Part shown: one piece after another, positions 1-7,411 of the stretch
How positions within the stretch are numbered: the first letter of the stretch is position 1
Layout: every line of letters begins with the position of its first letter
Source: Marinobacter salexigens
GTDB lineage: Bacteria; Pseudomonadota; Gammaproteobacteria; Pseudomonadales; Oleiphilaceae
Direction of reading: 5' to 3'
Assembly (NCBI RefSeq): GCF_002806945.1
Contig: NZ_NIHC01000006.1
Coordinates: forward strand, 1 to 64,000
Length of the DNA stretch: 64,000 bases
Position numbers and translations under genes: made by a program
Notes under the pieces: model-generated
The model's database searches: none
The model's input: the letters and a program-made list of their open reading frames with translations, nothing else
What the model was told of the DNA's origin: nothing

Positions 1-57
1 CACATCTTTATGCTGGGAGGAGAAAGCTATCGACTGAAGCAGAAAACCACAAACTAG
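1..57 (+). CDS. istB: IS21-family IstB, C-terminal end (partial)
   Basis: The window opens inside a reading frame of 18 codons ending at TAG 55-57. Its peptide contains GGESYRLKQK, which resembles the usual IstB tail (a G-x-SYRL motif). IstB is the AAA+ helper ATPase of IS21-family transposition. The call is supported by the IS21-type terminal repeats that follow directly. Only the tail is visible, so the state of the rest of the gene is unknown. Confidence 0.6.
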   Translation, partial: HIFMLGGESYRLKQKTTN

Positions 58-118
58 ACTATGAAAGGTGGGTCAATTTTATTGGCCAAAGGTGGGTCAA
101 AATAAATGGCCATTGACA
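1..118 (+). mobile_element. Right end of an IS21-family insertion sequence
   Basis: Directly after the IstB tail are two copies of an AAAGGTGGGTCA-centred motif (64-75 and 88-99), each followed by a TATTGGCC or AAATGGCC block. The element then ends in a CA dinucleotide at 117-118, so the inverted terminus starts TGTCAATGGCC. Several internal repeats and TG...CA ends are the known terminal design of IS21-family elements. The left end and IstA lie outside the window. Confidence 0.6.
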
Positions 119-1091
119 GTAAGTCGCTCGCGGTACCGTCCCTGTCGTAATAGGACATTGGGTGGCACAGCCCCGGCGTAGGCATTGAGCCCCGCGCTCC
201 AGATGGCGCGGCTCGAGCAATAGAAAGGGTGGTTAAAACTGAGAAAATTTGGCCTGAAGCCACGTTTTCGTCCAGTTTCGTCCACCGAAGTTGGCGGCTA
301 ATACCGCGCGTAGCGCGGCCTAGCATTACATCGTTCTAACCTGTCTCTGTGTGAAATGATTTTTTTAAAAAAAACAGCAGAACGAGTGACGATACCCCAG
401 TGGTGGCCTTATAAATCAGCCAGAACTATTCCACGTACGGCCAAGTCGAGTCTAAAAATCAACGTCGAGGTTGGTTTGCAACAGCATTGCGACAAAACGC
501 ATGCATGCGGCAAAAAAACTGAACGGAAACTCTCCGGAGGGATCATCAAATCCCTACTGAGAGATTGAAACCGGGAGGTCCGGTACAGCGGTCTGAAGTG
601 ACTCAATGGTGTGAGTCTTTGCGGTACTGCCGATTGGCAGGCGGCTTACCATCTAGTTCGATGGCATGGCCGCAGCTGTTCGAGGCCCAGCTAGCTCTAT
701 TCCGCTATGCGTCGCGGACAGACGTCTGACATGATTCTGAGATAACTGAAGCAGCTTCGCAAGTCCTGAAAATGGCGGGTTGCCACTGCTTTTTCGAGCT
801 CAACCAAATAAGGCTAGGCTAGGTACGCCAATGAACCTGTGGGTTCACTGGCGGTATCCTGCTCATCAACTGCGCTCATCATGAGTAATGCTGTGAACCT
901 ACAGGTTCACTCACGGTACACTGATCAATTCATCCGAATGACCTACTTTTTGCACCAGTGAACCCACAGGTACACCAGCGGTTCACACGAAATAGGTCCT
1001 TTACTTAATATCGCTCAAGGCTTCGTCAGACAGGGGCTACAATCGGCACCAGAGGGAGGGTATTTCGGCATCATGCCAATGCTATTTTCCG
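119..1091. other. Non-coding stretch with no convincing gene
   Basis: Open frames here are short and show no recognisable protein motif. A short perfect hairpin (CCGCGC-GTA-GCGCGG) lies at 304-318. The palindromic repeat array at 832-986 is the only ordered structure seen and is listed separately. The stretch lies between an IS21 end and a decayed gene, so it is probably island debris. Confidence 0.5.
832..986. repeat. Three spaced GTGAACC-N4-GGTTCAC palindromes
   Basis: Three copies of an interrupted palindrome are visible. The first is TGAACC-TGTG-GGTTCA at 832-847. The second is GTGAACC-TACA-GGTTCAC at 893-910. The third is GTGAACC-CACA-GGTACAC at 958-975, followed by an extra GGTTCAC half-site at 980-986. 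Start-to-start spacing is 61 and 65 bp, close to six helical turns. Each of the first two is followed by a CGGTA block, and the third by a related CGGTT. They look like protein-binding sites (operators, iterons or partition sites). No cognate gene can be named. Confidence 0.6.
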
Positions 1092-1727
1092 CTACGCGGT
1101 TTGAAGCAGTTTCTGCAATCGCTCAATTTCCTCTTGTAGTTCCTGCTTGGTCAGAGACCGGGTGTCTTGCGCATAATCGCCTGCATCAAGATCAAACCAA
1201 TCATCATTAGCAATCAGAGCCTTGGCAACTTTCCTCTGCCCAGGTCTTTTTTCCCTGTTTCGCTCCATGATCTTTGCTCTGAACGTCTCTTTGCTACCAG
1301 GCTCTCCGTGATTGATGAAAACAGTTGTCCCCCCCCCTGCCTGCCCTTATAGCCACCAAGTTCGAAAATATTGTCCAAATGTTTTTGCTGATCACCATGC
1401 CCCGAATAATGAGACAATAAATCGACAACTTCCGCACCTTGCTCAGAGCCTTCCAAGAGAGCCCGCCCAGATAATTGTATTTCTCGGATCATCCCGGAGC
1501 ATTTGCAAGTACTCAGACGACGGGCCTTGATCACACATTCCGGAACTCGCCAAGATCACATCAGATTTCTCAAAATGTTGCCCGAACGATTCCTCTGCCT
1601 TCCCTTTTTTTGGACCGACCGAGGCGATCGTAATCGAGCCATACGATACTGTGCGACCATGGTTAAGTGAGGCCCCTAACGCTGTGTAATCGGCTAGCGC
1701 TACCCGCAACCTACAACAGCCTCCCAT
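1092..1727 (-). pseudogene. Frameshifted, truncated beta-CASP metallo-beta-lactamase ribonuclease
   Basis: Only the C-terminal part of a beta-CASP MBL-fold RNase (COG1236/YSH1 type) remains, split over two frames. The frame from 1727 gives ILASSGMCDQGP and DDPRNTII. The frame then changes near 1490 and gives SGRALLEG and HYSGHGDQQKHLDNI. It changes back at a nine-G run (1329-1337 on the plus strand as C9) to read TTVFINHGEPGSKE and a helical tail ending at TAG 1092-1094. The GYQ...GT block normally found between DPRNT and GR is missing, so there is a deletion as well as frameshifts. The N-terminal metal-binding MBL domain is absent: an in-frame TAA precedes the first ATG. Almost certainly non-functional. 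Confidence 0.7.
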
Positions 1728-1780
1728 TTATGTCACAATTCTGGTGACGGAAATCGCACGTACACTTCTCTACGCTCTAG

Positions 1781-2125
1781 TTAGTTGTCCATACCGTATG
1801 GGTTTCCAGCAACATCAATCGCTTGGTCGACCATCGGCAAGCCATTTGCTGGGTTAATCTCCAGGCCGAAATTGTCATTATCCAATGAGCTATTTGAGTT
1901 GCTCATCGACGAATCGTCTAATAATGGACTGGAAGGATTGGTCAGCAACCACTCTTCATCTTCATCGAGTTCCATGTCGGAGTTGGTCGGCAACAACTCT
2001 ACCGCTGTTTGAACACTGCACCAGTCCTTGGACAGTATACCTACAACAGCCCCGACAAAAGCGGCTAAAGGACTGATCATGAGACCGATCCCAGCTCCCA
2101 AAATCATATAAATTAACCGATCCAT
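1781..2125 (-). CDS. Small membrane protein with a C-terminal NPANGLPM...GNPYG tail
   Basis: This 114-residue protein begins with a hydrophobic, glycine/alanine-rich segment (about residues 4-31), likely one or two membrane passes. An acidic, Ser/Asn-rich linker follows, and the C-terminus reads NPANGLPM and then AGNPYG. A conserved NPxxGLPM...GNPYG ending recurs, to my recollection, in small uncharacterised bacterial proteins, which argues this is a real gene. Function unknown. It is isolated between the beta-CASP remnant and IS3 debris. Confidence 0.5.
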   Translation of the reverse strand: MDRLIYMILGAGIGLMISPLAAFVGAVVGILSKDWCSVQTAVELLPTNSDMELDEDEEWLLTNPSSPLLDDSSMSNSNSSLDNDNFGLEINPANGLPMVDQAIDVAGNPYGMDN

Positions 2126-2485
2126 TTTCCCGCCTTTTGTTCATGATTTGCTATCAAAACTACACCCGCCGCTTTAGTCTGCAAGGTGCTCTACCGTTGA
2201 TCACTTCAAATGCTCAAAGCTATTAGTCTCGCTACGCTTATGCGGCTCACCCGAAGCACGGGATCATGAACCTACCCTCAGCCAAACCGGTACAAAATTG
2301 ATAGTCGTACCTACCTAATGGTGACGGAAAAACGTGGCCGCTGTGTCAGTCAGATGAGCATCGAGCCCCTATCTTGCCAATGAATCAGATACATCAAAAT
2401 AACTTGTCTACCGGTGTAATTCCCCCGAAAAACAGCGGCGATCAAAAGTAGAATTTTTCGTAAGCTACCCCCAGGGAGATTCTGC
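2126..2485. other. Intergenic stretch without a recognisable gene
   Basis: No convincing reading frame or RNA gene was seen on either strand. It separates the small membrane protein from the IS3 remnant and may include the degraded left end of that element, but I could not define its inverted repeat. Confidence 0.4.
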
Positions 2486-2858
2486 ATGAAGAAGTCACGT
2501 TTTCCAGACAACCAGATTATGGCAATTTTGAAACAAGCCGAGAGCGGTATACCGGTGCCGGAACTCTGTCGAGAGCACGGAATGAACATTGACAATTTTT
2601 ATAAGTGGCAAGCCATATTTGAAGGCATGGATACCTCCATGATCAAACGCATGAAAGAGCTAGAAGATCAAAACCGGCGACTGAAGAAGGTGTGCGCCTA
2701 AAAACGGCTCAAGCCTGAGTTGCGCAAAAAAGCCCTTGAGGGAATGTGGTAAAGCCATCTCTTAGCTGTGAGATGGCGCAAAAAACCGTTGCTATAGCGT
2801 TAACTTGCCGGCGACTCGCCATATTCACCCTCTCACACTGGGCGAATTTAGCCTGACA
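2486..2858 (+). pseudogene. Degraded IS3-family transposase (OrfA and start of OrfB)
   Basis: The first 71 codons (2486-2701) give a clear IS3-family OrfA: an N-terminal HTH with SRFPDNQIMAILKQAE and CREHGMNIDNFYKW, then a leucine-zipper-like ELEDQNRRLKK. The frame stops at 2701 where OrfA should continue. After a frame change, codons in 2741-2858 give VVKPSLSCEMAQKTVAIAL, matching the OrfA/OrfB junction, and end at a stop near 2858. The DDE catalytic domain is missing. It is a dead remnant and marks past IS activity at this island edge. Confidence 0.75.
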
Positions 2859-2865
2859 AAATCTA

Positions 2866-3030
2866 TTATGAATCGCTATTATTTTTCTTTTTCCCGTACA
2901 TATCGGAATCTTTTTTTACAGACTCTTCAAATTCAGACCGTCGTAATTGCTTCGCTGCTTCGCTGGATGAGCAATCAACACTGAACTTAATCACAACTTT
3001 TTTAGGCTGCTGATCGTTCTTCTGACTCAC
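2866..3030 (-). CDS. Possible 54-residue overlapping ORF
   Basis: A GTG at 3030 opens a 54-codon frame ending at TAA 2866-2868, overlapping the last 29 bases of the upstream two-TM gene in another frame. A GGGAGAG Shine-Dalgarno-like run sits about five bases before the GTG. The peptide is charged and lysine-rich, with VVIKFSVDC near the front and KKKNNSDS at the end. It has no membrane segment or known motif. The good ribosome site and overlap suggest translational coupling, but it could be chance. Confidence 0.4.
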   Translation of the reverse strand: MSQKNDQQPKKVVIKFSVDCSSSEAAKQLRRSEFEESVKKDSDMYGKKKNNSDS

Positions 3031-3979
3031 GTGCTCTCTCCCTAAGAATTAGGAGGCTATGCTCCAATGTGATACGCACCGAGAAATGCTCAATAACCCA
3101 CGCATAAAGCTCTGAATGTTTCTCCACAAGGCATAGAGACCTATTGCCGGCAATTGTAATCACGTACTCAATTTTATTAGTTGCAGGATGGATGACTGGG
3201 TAACATAGTTGAGCTCCTTCCTCCCCATTTTGGACATTACCTCTCATAAAGCGACGCTCACCCTTTGTCTTTTTCGCTAACTCTTTACCGATGTTCTCCA
3301 CAACTACTATTGAGCGAGCTTTAATACAACGTGACACTGTGCTCGTCGGGGCCTTAAGGTCTGCTGCAGGTGTACGAGGAGGCGAGGATGCTGGATCGAA
3401 GGAGTACCAATCTACGGGTTTATCATTTTCAATTTTGATAAGCCCTACCCTAAATGCTGTATTTTTCGAGCCCATGAACTCGAATACGCTTCTGATCCCC
3501 GCGATAAGCAGCGGTATTTGCTGATCTGGCCGGGTAATCTGCAGAAATGTTTTCCTGCCGCACACATCAGCTGCCTTCATTCTCAATTTCGCTTCAGAAT
3601 TAAACCTTTTGGTTTTATCACCGACCACAATATCAATAGCCTTCAGTAAAGCGAAAAGATCTCCGGTTTCTAGCTGCCGTGCAGGTTTGGCGTATGACCG
3701 GATAGCAGCATAAGCCGCTTTCATGAGTACTACATAGACATAGGTTCCGACAATGATTATTAAGGCTGAGCTGTTAAGAAAGTTGCCGACTGATTCACCA
3801 GCAAACTCGACCACGTCTGCGTGTAGCCCCTGTCTAACGGCCAGCGTCGTCACCAGTATGGGCGGAAAGAGAAACAGGATCGGTCGAGCGATATGCTTCA
3901 CGAACCAAGATTCGCAAACCCTGACGGTACGTCTACATAAGCTTTTACCCCAGGACTCTTTAATGCGAGGTTCGTGCAT
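3002..3979 (-). CDS. Two-transmembrane protein with a GAF-like cytoplasmic domain
   Basis: This 325-residue protein has two hydrophobic segments near the N-terminus (about residues 32-50 and 67-92). The remaining ~220 residues are soluble and have a GAF-like pattern: FRVGLIKIENDKP, a STVSRCI helix, SIVVVENI, then LCYPVIHP and YVITIAGNRS strands, followed by a C-terminal helix. It starts 80 bp after the Res-like gene with an AAGGGA ribosome site and is the fifth large gene of the leftward operon. Membrane anchoring plus a ligand- or signal-sensing domain would suit a membrane-acting effector or sensor, but that role is inference. The GAF assignment is by pattern only. Confidence 0.55.
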   Translation of the reverse strand: MHEPRIKESWGKSLCRRTVRVCESWFVKHIARPILFLFPPILVTTLAVRQGLHADVVEFAGESVGNFLNSSALIIIVGTYVYVVLMKAAYAAIRSYAKPARQLETGDLFALLKAIDIVVGDKTKRFNSEAKLRMKAADVCGRKTFLQITRPDQQIPLLIAGIRSVFEFMGSKNTAFRVGLIKIENDKPVDWYSFDPASSPPRTPAADLKAPTSTVSRCIKARSIVVVENIGKELAKKTKGERRFMRGNVQNGEEGAQLCYPVIHPATNKIEYVITIAGNRSLCLVEKHSELYAWVIEHFSVRITLEHSLLILRERARESEERSAA

Positions 3980-4059
3980 GCTTTTCCCTTGTAGTTAATT
4001 GAAGTCACTGTCCGTGAAAGACGCACTGGCTATAACTTTCACCCAACTCGTCGTCCCAA

Positions 4060-7000
4060 TCAAGTAACCGCCTTGACCAGCTTCTTAACATACTCAACAT
4101 CTTCCTCACGAAATAGTATATTCCAGCTTTCCATGAGTTCCCGAGTGACTGCATGGCCCGTCGTATCCTTCCACTGACTCACCAACTGAGACGAATGCGT
4201 CTCCGAGATTAGGAACGCATGCAGCTCGATTCCGGCATTTTCCGGACGCTGCTTGCGAAGGTCTGCCTCAATGTCCTTGATTGTCTCATGGAAGCGAACT
4301 TTGGGATCGTCCGGTTTATGATGGCGCAGGCCTTTCGGGTCGACGAAAACTACTTTCTGGGATTGGCCCTTCACTAGCCAAAGGATGAAGTCCGGGTAGA
4401 AGCCACCATCAACGAAAACACCCACGGCTCCCTGACCGGTCTGGTTGCGCAGAAGGTAAACCTCGTAGCCTTCAAAAGCCCCAGTCTTAGTTGCCGCCTG
4501 GATGTCGCGAACGAAATCCGCCTCGCCTTTGTTGAGGGATACCGGAGTCACCTGAAAATCCAGCCCCTGGGTGGATGCCAGCAGCGGCTGATAGAAGTGC
4601 CGCTCGCACCAGATAAACTCCAGTCCTTCTTTAACCGCGCCATTCCAGGTATCCACATCACCCTTGTCGATACTCTCCCTCAAGTTCGAGAGTTGTTTAA
4701 TCAGGGACTGATGGCGAACCCGGTCAAGAGTGACCATGTAGCTGCCTTCTGGTGTGGCTTCACTCACACCCGGGAGGTACTTCCGATTTTCGGTGATCGG
4801 TCTGTACTCCAGCTTGTCCGCTTCCCACTGTTTCCGGCGGAATCCGTAGAACAGCTCACAGTACTTTCTGAGCAAGGATATCGCCATATCATGCCATAGT
4901 GTCATCTTCTCCAACCGGCCCAGCTCCATCGCTTCATCCGGGGCATAGAGCCGGTACCAGTCGTACCGATTATCAGTCAGGAGTTTTTCAACGACATCCG
5001 GGGTGATGGTCAGGTTTGACCAACGCTTGTCCCTCTTGAACGCCAGCAACTCAAAATAAAGGCGCTGCATATCCAACAGGGCAATGTGAGTCGGCTTTAG
5101 GCGCTGAATCTTGGCCCCGGTGTTCTGAACGCCCTTCTTGTCGGTTGCGAACAGTCCAACCTGGGGATAGAAGTCCAAGTTGACCCTTGGTGGACTGCAA
5201 AAGTAGTCAATCTCAGTAAGCTGCAAATCCCGTGGCGCCTTCAGTACCACCTGTTCGGCAAGTTCCTGAAACGCCGTACCGGAGCCGCCGATAGCCTTAT
5301 TGGCGATGCTTTCCTTAACCCGAACAACATGAAGGTCCTTGCGCAGATCTTTCATCGGCTTGAGCGGTAGCACGAATTCTTCAAGGCCCTCATTAACCGG
5401 GATCTCTTCGTCTTCCAGCTCCTTCCGGAACTGAGCAATGTAATCGGCCTTCACCCCAAAGATGTTCAGGGTCTCCAAAACACCAATGTGGTCTGGCCGC
5501 TCGATGCCGGCTTCTTTCAATCCAGTGGCAAGTTCCGCCGAACGCTTCAGTGTCGTTTTCCAGCCTTTCAACCGAACGCCACGGCCGAACAGCTGGATGA
5601 TCTGGGCACCCTCATTTTTACCGACGTTCATCAACGTCATATTGGAAACGCGCCAACTACTCCAACCCTCAGTGAACTTCTTCGAGCCCAACAGCAGGTT
5701 GACGGGTGAATTGTCGGTGTTGATGCCTTGGAAAAGGCTTTCGCTAAAGCGAGAATCCTGAGTGAATAGGTCGTGCTTCTCACAGAGTTTGACCAGCTTT
5801 GCATCATCCCCCACGTTGATAACCCCGAAGGGGGTGTCTGACGTGCCTGCTCGAAGCGCGATTTCACCAGGAATACCGGTAATATTTTCAATGTGGAGGC
5901 GACCACCACTGCTATTGAATACCCTGTCCAGCAGGTCGTGGTAAAGCGCATCCCCACTCTCACCCAGCTCTTTTAGGTAATTGAACCGACCATGCAGCAG
6001 ATCGGTTCCGCCCTTGGCAACCATGCCACGTTTCAGCAGGTAATCAATTGCAGCAATCGTCTCTTCCTGCTTGTGCAACACCAGGTCGATAAACGCTAGC
6101 ACCTGAACGGTGTCTGAAGCCTCACCGCTGGACAGCGTTGCCGTTACCTTAGAGCTTACAAACACCCATAGCGGCTTCTCCAGGTTGAAGGGCTTGAAGC
6201 TGACCTTTTGCTCTTCAAACAACCGCAGTTGCTGGTAGTAACTCAGTAACGAAGCAACCAGATATCGAAATTCATCCTGGGCATTGGGATTTGCTTGCAG
6301 GTTCAGGATCTGAGATTGCTTACCGTAGCCATCCCCGTAGAAATGCCGGTACGAGTAGTCGAACAGAATGGCCTTGGTATAGGTCTGGCGCAGGTTCTCA
6401 TGTTTGGAGCCTGACTGGGCAAACGTAGCGGAGTACTCGAAGGAGAATCCCAGCGAACACAATTTTTGCCGGTAGTCGTACCAGCTGCCACCACCACTGG
6501 CCGTCCCCCGGTGGCCTTCGTCCACCAACAGCAGGTTGCGAGAGCCGAAGGAGTCGACCGCAACCGTTTTCTTCTTCTCGCTATCACGAAGCTTGTTGAT
6601 GTCGATGACAATCACATCTTGGGCGAACAGGTCGCCACCACGGGCAGAGAACTCACTGGCCCTGATTCCGGACTTGTCCAGGTCACGCAGGTGTTGCTGG
6701 GTAAGCCCCTCGTTGGGGGTCAGCAGAATAATCTTGTTGATATCCCCGGCTTTTCCATACTGCTGCAGGTAGAAGCGATACTGCAGGATGTTAGCGTGCA
6801 TGATCAGGGTTTTACCGGAACCGGTCGCGCTCCAGTAGGCCACCATGTTGAGCTGCGGCCACAGATCATCTTCCGGGTTCAGCAAGTCCAGCGGTTTGTG
6901 ATTAAACCCCTGCTCCACAACCCAGTGATCGTTCCAACGCTCAATCTGTTGGTTGAGCGACTCCAGCAACTCATCCGGTTTAGTGAACAAATAGTCCAGG

Positions 7001-7401
7001 TAAATCTCGGTGAAAAGCAGCATCAAGTACTGGAAGTACTTCCATTCAATCGGCTCCTCCACGGAGGCCAGGCGCGCGTTATTGATGGTATCTGTGAACT
7101 GCTTAATCCGGCGGTCGTACTCCAGTAGTTGCTCATCGCTCAGCTTCGCGTTTTCGTTGAGGTTTTCCCGCATTCTCTGAATGATCAGATGCTCCCCCTC
7201 GGCATTACGGCCGCTGGTTTCGCCAATCAGCTGAAAACGGTCGCGAAACGCCTCGAGTGTCGGCGCCTCCCGATTTCCCAGATCAAACTGGCCACTGAGA
7301 GAGTCGAACCCGAACAGGGAAAACAACCACTGATTGAGCACCAAGTGGTGGCGAAATGGCAGAGCCTGTTTGCTGCCCTTAGCGGATTTTCGTGCTGCCA
7401 T
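4060..7401 (-). CDS. Type III restriction Res-like helicase-nuclease
   Basis: This 1113-residue protein has SF2 helicase motifs: Walker A SATGSGKT near residue 192, DEGH box LLVDEGHRG near 293, and motif VI IQLFGRGVRLKG near 603. Near residues 1000-1020 a PD-(D/E)xK nuclease core is visible as YPDFILW followed by VVFVDPKG. This is the layout of type III Res subunits, which translocate on DNA and cut when partnered with a Mod subunit. It starts 10 bp after the methyltransferase stop, with AAGGGGAA overlapping that junction, so the two are probably translated together. It is somewhat longer than typical Res proteins (about 950-1000 residues). Confidence 0.85.
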   Translation of the reverse strand: MAARKSAKGSKQALPFRHHLVLNQWLFSLFGFDSLSGQFDLGNREAPTLEAFRDRFQLIGETSGRNAEGEHLIIQRMRENLNENAKLSDEQLLEYDRRIKQFTDTINNARLASVEEPIEWKYFQYLMLLFTEIYLDYLFTKPDELLESLNQQIERWNDHWVVEQGFNHKPLDLLNPEDDLWPQLNMVAYWSATGSGKTLIMHANILQYRFYLQQYGKAGDINKIILLTPNEGLTQQHLRDLDKSGIRASEFSARGGDLFAQDVIVIDINKLRDSEKKKTVAVDSFGSRNLLLVDEGHRGTASGGGSWYDYRQKLCSLGFSFEYSATFAQSGSKHENLRQTYTKAILFDYSYRHFYGDGYGKQSQILNLQANPNAQDEFRYLVASLLSYYQQLRLFEEQKVSFKPFNLEKPLWVFVSSKVTATLSSGEASDTVQVLAFIDLVLHKQEETIAAIDYLLKRGMVAKGGTDLLHGRFNYLKELGESGDALYHDLLDRVFNSSGGRLHIENITGIPGEIALRAGTSDTPFGVINVGDDAKLVKLCEKHDLFTQDSRFSESLFQGINTDNSPVNLLLGSKKFTEGWSSWRVSNMTLMNVGKNEGAQIIQLFGRGVRLKGWKTTLKRSAELATGLKEAGIERPDHIGVLETLNIFGVKADYIAQFRKELEDEEIPVNEGLEEFVLPLKPMKDLRKDLHVVRVKESIANKAIGGSGTAFQELAEQVVLKAPRDLQLTEIDYFCSPPRVNLDFYPQVGLFATDKKGVQNTGAKIQRLKPTHIALLDMQRLYFELLAFKRDKRWSNLTITPDVVEKLLTDNRYDWYRLYAPDEAMELGRLEKMTLWHDMAISLLRKYCELFYGFRRKQWEADKLEYRPITENRKYLPGVSEATPEGSYMVTLDRVRHQSLIKQLSNLRESIDKGDVDTWNGAVKEGLEFIWCERHFYQPLLASTQGLDFQVTPVSLNKGEADFVRDIQAATKTGAFEGYEVYLLRNQTGQGAVGVFVDGGFYPDFILWLVKGQSQKVVFVDPKGLRHHKPDDPKVRFHETIKDIEADLRKQRPENAGIELHAFLISETHSSQLVSQWKDTTGHAVTRELMESWNILFREEDVEYVKKLVKAVT

Positions 7402-7411
7402 GGTATTCCCC

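Noticed and set aside
304..345. Integron attC-like site (hairpin followed by GTTCTAAC)
   Set aside because: The core sites do not fit the RYYYAAC and GTTRRRY consensus and no second simple site was found.
6466..7128. 220-codon plus-strand frame inside the Res-like gene
   Set aside because: It is antisense to the helicase motifs and has no family features.
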